DNA of 64,000 bases from Oscillospiraceae bacterium (GCA_017483465.1 JAFUWN010000076.1:110345-174344), one strand, 5' to 3'. Positions 25,748 through 35,713 are shown, counted from the stretch's first letter. Made by a program: numbers and translations. The notes: generated from the sequence alone by a model not told the origin.

Positions 25748-26881
25748 ATGAGTTTTGATTTTGAAATCAAAGACGGCATACTCATCAGATGTTACAAAAA
25801 AACAGGAAATATTGTCATTCCGGAGGGGATTACAAGTATCGGAAAAAGTGCATTCAACGGCTGTTTGGAGATCACTTCCGTCATAATCCCTGACAGCGTG
25901 ACAAGCATTGGAGACATGGCATTTGCAGTCTGTCCAAAACTGACTTCTGTCACAATTCCTGAACATGTAACAACGATCGGAGAACTGGCATTTACTGATT
26001 GCAGAAAACTGACTTCTGTCACAATTCCTGCAAGTGTAATAAATATCGGAAAGTGTGTATTTCAGAACTGTGCAAATCTGCTTGCAATTGCAGTCTCTGA
26101 AGATAATGCTTATTATACAAGTGAGAACGGTGTGCTGTTTGATAAAAATAAGACAGTATTAGTGCAGTATCCTATCGGTAAGCCCGAAACAGAATATACA
26201 GTCCCTGACGGTGTGGAGCGTATCGAAATTTCTGCATTCAAGTGCAGTCATCTGACAGCAGTCAGGATTCCTGACAGCGTAACAAGTATCGGAGAACATG
26301 CATTTTACTCCTGTATCTCCCTGACCTCTGTGAAAATTCCTGACAGTGTGGAAAGCATTGAAAAATTTACTTTTGCTTCCTGTATCAGCCTGACTTCTGT
26401 GACACTTCCCGCCGGCTTGAAAAAAATCGGAGACAATGCATTTTCCAACTGTACGAAGCTGAAACATGCCCCTATGATGATGATTGACGGCAATATACTG
26501 TATGAACCTAAAAACACTCTTATGTTTGTCATGAACGATATGAAACGGCTTGTTCTGGAGCATGACTATTCTGTAAAAATGGATTCTAATGCAAAATATC
26601 ATGTGATTTTCCAGATGTTCGCACTCGGAACAGATCAGGAGAGGGTTTCTGCATATATGACAGAAAATTTTTCTGCGATGTTTCCGGTTCTGGTTGATAT
26701 GGATGATACAGAGATTTTTCATAAAATTCTGGATTCTGAAAAATTTATCACAGAGAAAAATATTGATGCTCTGATTCGATATGCGATTGCAAAACAGAAC
26801 TATCAGATTCAGATTCTCCTGACAGACTATAAACGGCAAAAAGGCTGGTATCAGGAAATTTCTGAAAATTTAAAATTATAG
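25748..26881 (+). CDS. BspA-type LRR protein 8, 377 aa
   Basis: About nine LRR_5 repeats in two arrays (about 25-115 and 150-250), separated by a BspA island (SEDNAYYTSENGVLFDKNKT). Then come KHAPMMMIDGNILYEPKN and the shared C-terminal region (AKYHVIFQMFALGTDQE, NIDALIRYAI), with tail KGWYQEISENLKL. It is the first of ten LRR genes between the DUF5682 and VWA genes and starts 15 bp after the former. Confidence 0.87.
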   Translation: MSFDFEIKDGILIRCYKKTGNIVIPEGITSIGKSAFNGCLEITSVIIPDSVTSIGDMAFAVCPKLTSVTIPEHVTTIGELAFTDCRKLTSVTIPASVINIGKCVFQNCANLLAIAVSEDNAYYTSENGVLFDKNKTVLVQYPIGKPETEYTVPDGVERIEISAFKCSHLTAVRIPDSVTSIGEHAFYSCISLTSVKIPDSVESIEKFTFASCISLTSVTLPAGLKKIGDNAFSNCTKLKHAPMMMIDGNILYEPKNTLMFVMNDMKRLVLEHDYSVKMDSNAKYHVIFQMFALGTDQERVSAYMTENFSAMFPVLVDMDDTEIFHKILDSEKFITEKNIDALIRYAIAKQNYQIQILLTDYKRQKGWYQEISENLKL

Positions 26882-26895
26882 CAGGAGTGGTTTTC

Positions 26896-28005
26896 ATGAA
26901 TCAGGATTTTGAAATTTATGACAGCATATTAAAAAAATATCACGGCAAGGACAAAACTGTGATCATTCCGGACAGTGTGACAAGTATCGGCAATGCTGCA
27001 TTCAGCGGTTGTAAAACTCTGACCTCTGTCACAATCGGAAACAACGTGGAAAAGATTGGAGCCAGGGTATTTTTGGAATGTAAAAGCCTCACTTCTGTAA
27101 CCATCCCCGACAGTGTGATCAGCATCGGAAGTCAGCCTTTTCATTGCTGTGAAAATCTGCGTGCCATTGAAGTCTCTGAAAATAATCCCTGTTATGCAAG
27201 TGAAAACGGCGTGCTGTTCAATAAAGACAAGACAAAGTTAATTCGCTTTCCTGAAAACAGTCCTGTCACAGAATATGTGATACCAGACCGGGTGACAACC
27301 CTTGTGGAAAATCCGTTTGATCACTGTAAAAATCTCAAATCTCTGACAATTTCTGACAGTGTAACGGAAATGGAGGATTTTCAGCTCTTTGAATGCAAAA
27401 ATTTAGAATTTGTTCGTCTGCCGAAACATCTGCATAAAATCTATGAATATATGTTCTATAACTGCAAGCAGCTGAAAACTGTGATCATACAGGATGAAGT
27501 GGAAAGAATCGAGGAAAATGCCTTTACACACTGCAAAAGCCTGACTTCGCTTAAACTGCCGGATTCTCTGACCTATATCGGAACATTTGCCTTTAACCAG
27601 TGCGGACTGAAAGAAATTGAAATTCCTGATTCTGTAAAATATATTGATTTTGGAGCATTTGATGATATTTTAGAAAAATTTACCCGCTTTCAGATTACAT
27701 GTTCTGTTTCAAATGCATTTGACTGGAGCCAAGCGGAATGTCTGGCAGAACTTCTCCGGGATTTTCTGAATCATCCTGAAAAATTCTGTGATGATCTGAA
27801 ACAGCATATGGAATCACTGATCTGGATTGATATTGCAAATTTTAAAAAAGTTCTGGATACCGGAAAAATTTTTACACAGGAAAATATAGATACTGTCATT
27901 CAGCTGGCGATTCAGAACCGGTGCTATGAACATCAGATGTTATTGACGGATTATAAATATCAGCATTTCGGCTTTGATGAGACAGGGGAGAATCTGAAAT
28001 TATGA
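26896..28005 (+). CDS. BspA-type LRR protein 9, 369 aa
   Basis: About nine LRR_5 repeats with one island (SENNPCYASENGVLFNKDKT). The C-terminal region belongs to the second class, with F..HPE......IDIANFKKVLDTGKIFTQENIDTVIQLAI and tail DYKYQHFGFDETGENLKL. The ATG at 26896 follows AGGAG by 8 bp. The last codons, GGGGAG AAT CTG AAA TTA TGA, carry the ribosome site and overlap the ATG of the next gene by 4 bp. Confidence 0.87.
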   Translation: MNQDFEIYDSILKKYHGKDKTVIIPDSVTSIGNAAFSGCKTLTSVTIGNNVEKIGARVFLECKSLTSVTIPDSVISIGSQPFHCCENLRAIEVSENNPCYASENGVLFNKDKTKLIRFPENSPVTEYVIPDRVTTLVENPFDHCKNLKSLTISDSVTEMEDFQLFECKNLEFVRLPKHLHKIYEYMFYNCKQLKTVIIQDEVERIEENAFTHCKSLTSLKLPDSLTYIGTFAFNQCGLKEIEIPDSVKYIDFGAFDDILEKFTRFQITCSVSNAFDWSQAECLAELLRDFLNHPEKFCDDLKQHMESLIWIDIANFKKVLDTGKIFTQENIDTVIQLAIQNRCYEHQMLLTDYKYQHFGFDETGENLKL

Positions 28006-28535
28006 GCACTTCTGATTTTGAAATTGAAAATCATATTCTGAAAAAATATCTGGGAGATGAGCAGGTGCTTGTCATTCCGGATTCTGTAACCGGCATTGAG
28101 AGCTATGCCTTTTCCGACTGTCAGAATCTGAGAAAAATCATTATTCCGGACAGTGTACAATATTTCGGAAAATTTGTCTTTTCCGGCTTTGAAAATCGGG
28201 AAACTGCTTTTGTCCGGTACGGAATTGAAGTCACTGATACGTATCTGATAGAAAATGCTCTGGAATACACGGAATCTCTGAAAGCATTTCTGGAACATCC
28301 TGAAGATCAGGGACTTTGTCAGAAAATAAAAGAACACATGCCGTTTCTGTTTCATATTGATACCGAGCATTTTAAAATCTGTCTGGAATCCGGTAAAATT
28401 TTCGATCAGCGACATATAAATTTCTATATCCGGTATGCCAACTGGAAACAGCTCTATGAAAAGCAGATCTTATTAACTGAATATAAACATCAGCATTTCG
28501 GTTCTGATGATATTGGAGAAAAATTGAAATTATGA
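28002..28535 (+). CDS. BspA-type LRR protein 10 (shortest complete one), 177 aa
   Basis: Only two LRR_5 units (about 22-65) precede the second-class C-terminal region, which ends DIGEKLKL. ATGA overlap with both neighbours. Its minimal LRR part with an intact C-terminal region suggests the latter is the essential common module. Confidence 0.85.
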   Translation: MSTSDFEIENHILKKYLGDEQVLVIPDSVTGIESYAFSDCQNLRKIIIPDSVQYFGKFVFSGFENRETAFVRYGIEVTDTYLIENALEYTESLKAFLEHPEDQGLCQKIKEHMPFLFHIDTEHFKICLESGKIFDQRHINFYIRYANWKQLYEKQILLTEYKHQHFGSDDIGEKLKL

Positions 28536-29335
28536 GTGATTCTGATTTTAAAATTGAAAATCATGTTTTAATCAAATATCTCGGAAACAAGCCGGATATT
28601 CTCATCCCGGATTCTGTGTCCGGAATCGCAGAACGGGCATTTTCAGGCTGTGATTGTCTGCATTCTGTCAAGATTCCGGACACTGTGACAGAGATCGGAA
28701 CATGTGCATTCAGTGCGTGTCATCATCTGGAATCTGTCATTCTGCCGAAGTATCTGCATAGCATTCCGGAATGTATGTGCGGCTGTTCCGGTCTGAACCG
28801 GCTCACACTTCCGGAGCAGATCACACAGATCGAAGAAGGTGCCTTTTATGGCTGCCGGAATCTGACTTCTGTCACGTTTCCGGAATCTCTCAGGAAAATC
28901 GGCGTTGTGGCTTTTGCGGACTGCGGTCTGGAATCTGTTGTAATTCCCGATACTGTCGAAGTTATCGAAAGCGGTGCATTTTATTGCAGAACACTGAAAA
29001 AAATCACAAGATACGGAATGACTTTCACGATCGAGGAAATATCTGACAGTAATCAGATTCTGGCTTCTGCAAAACTTCTGAAACAATATTCAGAAAATCC
29101 TGCAAGTGACGAGGCGGCTGCCTGTCTCAAAAAGAAAAAGAATTTCCGGCTTTTATTCCTGATGGATAACGAGTATTTTATAAAATTCCTGAATACCGGA
29201 AAATATTTCACACGGAGAACTATTGACAAAGCAATTCAGCTTGCGAATCAGAAACATTACTATGATAAGCAGATGTTATTGATGAATTATAAATATCAGC
29301 ATTTCCAGAATACAGGGAGAAAATTAAAATTATGA
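28532..29335 (+). CDS. BspA-type LRR protein 11, 267 aa
   Basis: Six LRR_5 units (about 22-155), then the second-class C-terminal region (FLMDNEYFIKFLNTGKYFTRRTIDKAIQLAN) with tail NYKYQHFQNTGRKLKL, two residues shorter than usual. ATGA overlaps at both ends. A GGGAG inside the GRKLKL codons serves the next gene. Confidence 0.86.
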   Translation: MSDSDFKIENHVLIKYLGNKPDILIPDSVSGIAERAFSGCDCLHSVKIPDTVTEIGTCAFSACHHLESVILPKYLHSIPECMCGCSGLNRLTLPEQITQIEEGAFYGCRNLTSVTFPESLRKIGVVAFADCGLESVVIPDTVEVIESGAFYCRTLKKITRYGMTFTIEEISDSNQILASAKLLKQYSENPASDEAAACLKKKKNFRLLFLMDNEYFIKFLNTGKYFTRRTIDKAIQLANQKHYYDKQMLLMNYKYQHFQNTGRKLKL

Positions 29336-30234
29336 ATACTCAGGATTTTATCATAGAAAATCATGTTCTGAAAAAATATCAGGGAAAAGGCAGCGGAGTT
29401 GTATCAAAAGAAAGGGTAAATATCAGCATTCCGCAGGGAGTTACCGAAATCGGAAGATCAGCATTTTTATGCTGCGGCGGTATCGAAAGCGTAGAAATTC
29501 CGGATGGTGTTGTCTCAATCGGAGAAAGTGCGTTCTATGCCTGTGAAAATCTGAAATCTATCACGCTTCCTGAATCGCTCAGAAAAATAGAACTCTGTGC
29601 TTTTGATCAATGCAGAAAACTGAAATATTTTCAGATTCCGGACAGTGTCAGCCCTGAAAATATCGGCTGGAATGCATTCAGAGCAATTTCCTCTTCTCCG
29701 GAAAGCTATCCGGATGGATGTATGATTCATCAGAATATACTTATACAGTATACCGGAAATGTCCGTGAAATTACAATTCCTCCGGAAGTCAGGGAAATCC
29801 GTAATGATGTCCGGCTTTGTCACATGGCGGAAAGCGTTGTCATTCCGGAGACAGTCGAAAAAATGACTATGCGTCTGTTTGAAGACAGTGAAAATCTGAA
29901 ATGTGTTTCAATCTGCGGTATGAAAGTCAATCTGAAAATGCCCGGTTTTCAGAGTGCCTTTGCTCTGTTCCGTGCCGTCCGGAATTTCATGAATCATCAG
30001 GAAAAACCGCAGGATCTGCAATTTCTGAAAGAAAACAGTGAGTTATTACTCTGGCTCGAAGCACAGCCGTTTCAGAAACTTCTGAATACAGGTGAATTTT
30101 TTACACCGGAAACTATAGATACTGCCATTCTGAAAGCCAATCAGTATCAGTGCTATGAAAATCAGATGTTATTGACAGATTATAAATATCAGCATTTCGA
30201 TTTTAATCAGACAGGAGAGAATCTGAAATTATGA
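29332..30234 (+). CDS. BspA-type LRR protein 12, 300 aa
   Basis: Belongs to a subgroup (with proteins 13, 15, 16 and 17) whose N-terminus has an extra loop after KYQGKGS before the first repeat. It has four LRR_5 units, then an insert of the type SYPDGCMIHQNILIQYTGN and two degraded units. The second-class C-terminal region has tail HFDFNQTGENLKL. ATGA overlaps at both ends. Confidence 0.86.
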   Translation: MNTQDFIIENHVLKKYQGKGSGVVSKERVNISIPQGVTEIGRSAFLCCGGIESVEIPDGVVSIGESAFYACENLKSITLPESLRKIELCAFDQCRKLKYFQIPDSVSPENIGWNAFRAISSSPESYPDGCMIHQNILIQYTGNVREITIPPEVREIRNDVRLCHMAESVVIPETVEKMTMRLFEDSENLKCVSICGMKVNLKMPGFQSAFALFRAVRNFMNHQEKPQDLQFLKENSELLLWLEAQPFQKLLNTGEFFTPETIDTAILKANQYQCYENQMLLTDYKYQHFDFNQTGENLKL

Positions 30235-31073
30235 ATACTCAGGATTTTGAAATTGAAAATAAAATTTTAATCAGATACCGAGGAAAAGGCAGTTCAGCGG
30301 TCAGTCCCCGAAAAACAGTACATGTCAGCATTCCGGATGGAGTGATTAAAATCGGAGTAGATGCATTCTATAACTGTAAAAATCTGAAATATATCAATCT
30401 TCCGGAATCGCTCACAGAAATAGAAGACTATGCCTTTCAGGAATGCACCGCTCTGGAAGATATTATGCTTCCGGAACAGATTCAGCGTCTGGGAACGGCT
30501 GTGTTTCCAAGAAATCTGAAACTGAAACAGTTTCCGGACGGATTCCTGATTCTGAATCATATTCTGTATGAATATCTGGGTTCGGATAAAATCGTAAAAA
30601 TTCCGGAGGGTGTCACGCATACAATGGCACAGTCCGTCAATAACTGGGGAATGCCTGTCGAACAGGTGATCTTTCCGGAGAGTATCCAGACATTCAACCC
30701 GTATACTATGATTATGAGCGAGGAAACAAAAAGCATTACATGGAAGGGCATTCAGATTTTTCTTGCTGAAAATATTCTGTACTGGAGAGAAGCTATTGAA
30801 CTTGCAGAGTATATCCGATATTTTTTACAAAATCCTGATCATAAAAAATCCGGAAGATTTCTCAGACGCAGAGAATTTGATATGCTTTCTTTTCTCGAAG
30901 ATCAGGTCTTTCAGGAAATACTGCATACAAGACGTATCTATTCTGATCAGGATATTGATAAATATATCCGGTTTACAATTGAAAATCAGTATTATATCAA
31001 ACAGGTGATATTAACAGATTATAAATATCAATACTGTGATTTTACAGAGACAGGAGAGAATCTGAAATTATGA
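30231..31073 (+). CDS. BspA-type LRR protein 13, 280 aa
   Basis: N-terminal loop subgroup (RYRGKGSSAVSPRK). Three LRR_5 units, the insert LKQFPDGFLILNHILYEYLGS, a degraded unit with a Trp-rich stretch (NNWGMPVEQVIFPES), then the second-class C-terminal region with tail YCDFTETGENLKL. ATGA overlaps at both ends. It closely resembles proteins 16 and 17 in layout. Confidence 0.86.
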   Translation: MNTQDFEIENKILIRYRGKGSSAVSPRKTVHVSIPDGVIKIGVDAFYNCKNLKYINLPESLTEIEDYAFQECTALEDIMLPEQIQRLGTAVFPRNLKLKQFPDGFLILNHILYEYLGSDKIVKIPEGVTHTMAQSVNNWGMPVEQVIFPESIQTFNPYTMIMSEETKSITWKGIQIFLAENILYWREAIELAEYIRYFLQNPDHKKSGRFLRRREFDMLSFLEDQVFQEILHTRRIYSDQDIDKYIRFTIENQYYIKQVILTDYKYQYCDFTETGENLKL

Positions 31074-31813
31074 ATAGACAGGATTTTGAAATTGAAGATC
31101 ATGTTTTGATCAAATATCATGGCCATGACAAAAATGTTATCATTCCGGATGATGTCACTGTGATCGGACAGCTGGCTTTTGCAGCAAATCACACTCTCCG
31201 GAGCGTTGTGATTCCGAAAAGTGTTGTCAATATCGAAATGTATGCGTTTGCCTGGTGTCCTGTTCTGACATGCGTGAAATTTCCGGAAGGCAGTGTGAGC
31301 ATCGGAGACTGTGCTTTCCGTGCATGTGAAATGCTCAGAACACTGATTCTTCCGGAAGAGGTAGTGCAGATCGGCTGGAAAGCCTTCGATTCCTGCAATT
31401 GTCTTGAATTTGTCGGCATTCCGGAGGGAGAAATCAAAGTGCAGTCTTCTGACGGTGTGATGACAGATAATAAAATCAAACTGATCTGCATGAAAAATTA
31501 TACCATGAAAATAAAATATGATGTGAAATATCCTATTTTATTTCAATTATATGAATGCAATGCAGACCCTGAACATCTGCCGGAGTATCTCAGAAAAAAT
31601 TTCAGAACTGTGTTTTGCTGGATGATCGAGAAAGAAGATCTGAAAAATATTCATAAAATTCTGGAAACAGAACGGTTCGTTTCTGAACGCAATATTGATA
31701 AATTTATTCAGTATGCAATCAGTCACAGAAAAATACAGGCACAGCTGCTGCTGACAGATTATAAATATCAGCATTTTGATTTCAGAGAGACAGGGGAGAA
31801 TTTAAAATTATGA
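31070..31813 (+). CDS. BspA-type LRR protein 14 (mixed-class C-terminus), 247 aa
   Basis: Four LRR_5 units (about 24-125). The C-terminal helical region is of the first class (IKYDVKYPILFQLYECNADPEHLPEYLRKNF, NIDKFIQYAI). The final tail, however, is of the second class (DYKYQHFDFRETGENLKL). This looks like recombination between the two classes at the end of the gene. ATGA overlaps at both ends. Confidence 0.86.
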   Translation: MNRQDFEIEDHVLIKYHGHDKNVIIPDDVTVIGQLAFAANHTLRSVVIPKSVVNIEMYAFAWCPVLTCVKFPEGSVSIGDCAFRACEMLRTLILPEEVVQIGWKAFDSCNCLEFVGIPEGEIKVQSSDGVMTDNKIKLICMKNYTMKIKYDVKYPILFQLYECNADPEHLPEYLRKNFRTVFCWMIEKEDLKNIHKILETERFVSERNIDKFIQYAISHRKIQAQLLLTDYKYQHFDFRETGENLKL

Positions 31814-32715
31814 ACGATCCGGAGTTTAACGTGATACATCATGTTCTGATCAGATACACAGGAAAAGGCAGTATCTTAAACCCGGCAGAAACATTGCAGA
31901 CTGTCGAAATTCCGGATGATGTGAAAACAATCGGAAAATATGCATTTTTCCACTGTGACGGCGTGGAAAGCGTGATCATTCCCGCTGGTGTCAGAATGAT
32001 CTGGAGCGGTGCGTTTCATAGATGCAGAAATCTCAGAAAAATTCATATTCCAAACACTGTGAGAGAAATCGGCTGTTATGCTTTTTTGGGCTGTGATGAT
32101 CTGACACAAGTCAGAATTCCGGATTCTGTCGAAGTGCTTGAATACCCTGTTTTCAGCAAAAAAGTACATCTGGAAGACTATCCGGACGGGCTTGTGATTT
32201 TAAATCATGTTCTGATTCAGTATCTCGGAACAGATAAAATTATCAGAATTCCGGAAACCGTAAAGAGAATCGGCTGGAATGCGTTTGATGAAGCTCCTGT
32301 GGAAACGCTGATTTTCCCCGAAACACCTGTTTTAATAGAATCAAGCAGTATTCATTCCTGTAAGAATCTGAAATCTCTTGCTGTCGGTCAGATACAGATT
32401 CCTCTGGAAAACAGCAGTTATGATAAGATGATTCAGACTTTTGATCTGGCACATCAGATTCTGGATTTGCTTCACGGAAAAGAAAGCGAAGAAACGAGAA
32501 ATCATCTGCTTCAAAACAGAGAACTCCTGTTCCGGGTCGATTATGAAACGTTTCGGAAAATTCTCCAAACCGGAAAAATATTTATGAAAAATATCATAGA
32601 TGAAGCTATTGCTTATGCATTTGCAATCCAAGACCATGAAAAGCAGATTTTATTGCTGGATTATAAATATCAGCATTTTGATTTTAAACAGATTGGGGAG
32701 AATCTGAAATTATGA
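31810..32715 (+). CDS. BspA-type LRR protein 15, 301 aa
   Basis: N-terminal loop subgroup (RYTGKGSILNPAET). Four LRR_5 units, the insert LEDYPDGLVILNHVLIQYLGT, two degraded units, and the second-class C-terminal region (DYETFRKILQTGKIFMKNIIDEAIAYAF) with tail HFDFKQIGENLKL. ATGA overlaps at both ends. Confidence 0.86.
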   Translation: MNDPEFNVIHHVLIRYTGKGSILNPAETLQTVEIPDDVKTIGKYAFFHCDGVESVIIPAGVRMIWSGAFHRCRNLRKIHIPNTVREIGCYAFLGCDDLTQVRIPDSVEVLEYPVFSKKVHLEDYPDGLVILNHVLIQYLGTDKIIRIPETVKRIGWNAFDEAPVETLIFPETPVLIESSSIHSCKNLKSLAVGQIQIPLENSSYDKMIQTFDLAHQILDLLHGKESEETRNHLLQNRELLFRVDYETFRKILQTGKIFMKNIIDEAIAYAFAIQDHEKQILLLDYKYQHFDFKQIGENLKL

Positions 32716-33614
32716 AATATTCTGAATTTGAAATTAAAGATCATGTGTTAGTCAAATATCACGGCATGGGGAGCAGTCTCTTTTCCACTCAGCTGATACA
32801 TGTGAAAATTCCGGAGGGTATCACCGAAATCGGAGCAAGAGCTTTTGGAGGCTGTAACGGTATCGAAAGCGTAGAGATTCCGGAGGGTGTGAAGATCATC
32901 GGAAAACAGGCATTCAGTACATGTCATAGTCTCAGAACCGTCAGACTGCCGGCCTCGCTCGAAGAAATCAGAGCATATGCCTTTGAAGCCTGTCAGAATC
33001 TGGAGGATATTAATCTTTCTGAAACCGTTCAGAGAATGGGAATCAGCGTATTTCCGAGAGATATTGAATTAAAACAGTTTCCGGACGGATTTATTATCCT
33101 GCATGATATTTTATATCAGTGTCTGCATACGGATAAGATCATCAGAATTCCGGAGGGAGTCAGAACTATTTCTTATTATGCCATAAATTTCTGGCATAAA
33201 TCGCAGACCGAACAGATTATCTTTCCGGATAGTATGGAACAGCTTGTTGCACAGTCGGTCAATCAGACAGAAAATCTGAAAAGTATCATCTGGCATGGAA
33301 TTCAGTTTTTTCTGGATGAACAGATCGAATGGACTGAGGCGATAAAATATATCAAAGCTGTCCGCAGTTTTTTACAGAATCCGGAGCATGAAACCTATCA
33401 GCAGACGATAAAACTGATGATTGAACCATTGATTTTATATCTCGAAGATTCGGCTTTTCAGAAAATTCTTGCTGCCGGAATTCTGGACGATCAGATTGAT
33501 GCGTATATTCAGTATGCGATTGAACATCAGAAATATTCCAGACAGATGTTATTGACAGATTATAAATATCAGCACTGTGATTTCCCGGAGATTGGAGAAA
33601 ATTTGAAATTATGA
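32712..33614 (+). CDS. BspA-type LRR protein 16, 300 aa
   Basis: N-terminal loop subgroup (KYHGMGSSLFSTQ). Its order of repeats and the insert LKQFPDGFIILHDILYQCLHT are nearly parallel to protein 17, suggesting a recent duplication. Second-class C-terminal region with tail HCDFPEIGENLKL; GGAGA in these codons serves the next start. ATGA overlaps at both ends. Confidence 0.86.
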   Translation: MKYSEFEIKDHVLVKYHGMGSSLFSTQLIHVKIPEGITEIGARAFGGCNGIESVEIPEGVKIIGKQAFSTCHSLRTVRLPASLEEIRAYAFEACQNLEDINLSETVQRMGISVFPRDIELKQFPDGFIILHDILYQCLHTDKIIRIPEGVRTISYYAINFWHKSQTEQIIFPDSMEQLVAQSVNQTENLKSIIWHGIQFFLDEQIEWTEAIKYIKAVRSFLQNPEHETYQQTIKLMIEPLILYLEDSAFQKILAAGILDDQIDAYIQYAIEHQKYSRQMLLTDYKYQHCDFPEIGENLKL

Positions 33615-34516
33615 GCTATCTGGATTTTGAAATGAAAAATCAGGTTCTGATCAGGTATCACGGACGGGGCAATTGTGTCGCTGTGCCGGCAAAACTGACA
33701 CATGTCGTCATTCCGGAGGGTATCACAGAAATCGGAGAACAGGCTTTTGCCGGATGCAGCGGTATCGAAAGCGTAGAAATTCCCGAGGGTGTCACTGTCA
33801 TCAGAAAAAATGCGTTCACAAGATGTAAAAGCCTGAAAACTGTGAGGCTTCCGGCATCACTCACAGAAATTGAAAGTTTTGCTTTTGACAAATGTTATCA
33901 TCTGGAAGATATCAATCTTTCTGAAAATATCCGGAAAATAGGCCGTCTCATATTTGAGCGGAATATCCGGCTGAAACAGTTTCCGGATGATTTTGTGATT
34001 CTGCATCATGTTTTATATCAGTATCTCGGAACGGAGAAAACGATAAAAATTCCGGACGGCGTGACACATGCAGCCATGTGGTCGGTCAATGACTGGCTTT
34101 TTGATGTGGAGCATGTGATATTTCCGGAAAGTATGCAGACGGTTGATGAACGGGCACTCGTCCAGAGCGAAGAAACCAGAAGTATTACCTGTAACGGAAT
34201 CCGGTGTTTTCTGGATGAGGATGATATGGAATGGCTGGAGGCAGTCGAACTGAGCCGGTATATCAGACGCTTTTTTCAGAATCCGGAAATCAAGAAAAAT
34301 CGGAACTATCTGAAACGCAATCTGAAAAAAATGATTTTATATCTTGAAGATCAGGCTTTTCAGAAGATTCTTGATACCGGAAAAATCTTTCCGGATGATC
34401 AAATTGATGCGTATATCCAGTATGCAATTGATCATCAGTGCCATTCCAAACAGACGATATTAATTAATTATAAATATCAGCACTGTGAATTTAAGCCTAA
34501 AAATTTATATTTATAA
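33611..34516 (+). CDS. BspA-type LRR protein 17, 301 aa
   Basis: Parallel to protein 16 (GCSGIESVEIPEGV, LKQFPDDFVILHHVLYQYLGT). The last member of the overlapping run; its tail has changed to HCEFKPKNLYL and ends in TAA rather than ATGA. The next gene (VWA) has its own AAAGGGGAG site in a 17-bp gap. This supports the idea that GENLKL codons are held partly by the need for a ribosome site. Confidence 0.85.
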   Translation: MSYLDFEMKNQVLIRYHGRGNCVAVPAKLTHVVIPEGITEIGEQAFAGCSGIESVEIPEGVTVIRKNAFTRCKSLKTVRLPASLTEIESFAFDKCYHLEDINLSENIRKIGRLIFERNIRLKQFPDDFVILHHVLYQYLGTEKTIKIPDGVTHAAMWSVNDWLFDVEHVIFPESMQTVDERALVQSEETRSITCNGIRCFLDEDDMEWLEAVELSRYIRRFFQNPEIKKNRNYLKRNLKKMILYLEDQAFQKILDTGKIFPDDQIDAYIQYAIDHQCHSKQTILINYKYQHCEFKPKNLYL

Positions 34517-34533
34517 CAAAGGGGAGAAACTGC

Positions 34534-35679
34534 ATGACTACAGAAGAACAAACCCTCAACCGCTGGAGACTGATCTTAGGAAAACAATCTGATCAGGAAC
34601 TGCATTTCAGCGGTTCGGAAAAAGAAATGACAAGTCTCCAAAATATGGAAGATCTGCTTGAATATCTCTACGAACAGGCCGCCGGTGAGGATGTCCGCCA
34701 GGACGGGCAGGGCAATAACAGAAAAGGCGGCAGCGATCAATCTAAACTCAACGCTGCAAAATGGATTACTAAAGTCCGGGAACTGTTCCCGAAACAGACT
34801 GCCGAAGTCCTCGAAAAACAGGCTCTCGAAGAATTTCATATGACAGAATTGCTGACAGATAAAAAAGTTCTTGAACAAATCCAGCCGGATATGAATTTAT
34901 TAAAAACTGTCTTACAGTTAAAACATCTCATGAAAGGTGAAGTCCTCGAAACAGCTAAGATAATCGCTCAGAAAGTCGCTGATCAGCTCCGTGAAAAACT
35001 GGAGAATGATATTAAACGCTCTATCTTAGGCAGAATCGACAGAAATTCTTCCAGTCCGGTGCATTCGGCCAGAAATCTGGATATGAAAAAGACCATCCGG
35101 AAGAATCTCAAGAATTATGATCCGGAATCAGGAAAATTAATCTTACAGGATATTTATTTTAATAACCGTGTCAGAAAATACAGTACCTGGCGTGTGATTA
35201 TTGCGATTGATGAAAGCGGTTCCATGCTCGGTTCTGTAATCTACAGTGCTGTGATGGCTCAGATTATCTCAAAACTGCCGTTCGCTGATGTCAGGCTTGT
35301 GATTTTTGATACCAGTGTTGTCGATCTCTCCGGTCAGGCCGAAGACCCTGCTGAAATTCTGATGAGTGTCCAGCTCGGCGGCGGTACGGATATCGGCAAA
35401 GCCCTTGCATACTGTGAACAGCTGATCGAAACCCCGGCAAAAACCTGCGTTCTGTGCGTGACTGATCTCTATGAAGGTGCTCCGGAACGGTATTTACTGA
35501 ATACCAGCCGGAATATTCTCGAATCCGGTGCAAAACTGAATTTCTTAACCGCTCTGGATGAAACTGCCAATCCGGCCTTTGATCATCAGCTCGGGCAGAA
35601 ACTCGCCAATATGGGGGCTTTTGTCGGAGCACTCACGCCCGAACAGCTCGGCGATTATATCGGCAGAATTTTTTCTTAA
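34534..35679 (+). CDS. VWA domain protein (YehP-like), 381 aa
   Basis: Partner of the MoxR ATPase. The N-terminal part (1-200) is helical and charged. The C-terminal von Willebrand A domain (about 217-381) has a complete MIDAS metal site: DESGS (226-230), GGGTDI (T285) and the later CVTDLYEG. Length and layout match E. coli YehP. It is cytoplasmic, with no signal peptide. In MoxR/VWA pairs the VWA protein is thought to connect the ATPase to its substrate. Flanked on both sides by LRR genes. Confidence 0.9.
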   Translation: MTTEEQTLNRWRLILGKQSDQELHFSGSEKEMTSLQNMEDLLEYLYEQAAGEDVRQDGQGNNRKGGSDQSKLNAAKWITKVRELFPKQTAEVLEKQALEEFHMTELLTDKKVLEQIQPDMNLLKTVLQLKHLMKGEVLETAKIIAQKVADQLREKLENDIKRSILGRIDRNSSSPVHSARNLDMKKTIRKNLKNYDPESGKLILQDIYFNNRVRKYSTWRVIIAIDESGSMLGSVIYSAVMAQIISKLPFADVRLVIFDTSVVDLSGQAEDPAEILMSVQLGGGTDIGKALAYCEQLIETPAKTCVLCVTDLYEGAPERYLLNTSRNILESGAKLNFLTALDETANPAFDHQLGQKLANMGAFVGALTPEQLGDYIGRIFS

Positions 35680-35713
35680 TAATCATCACTATTATAGTAT
35701 AGGAGATATTTTT

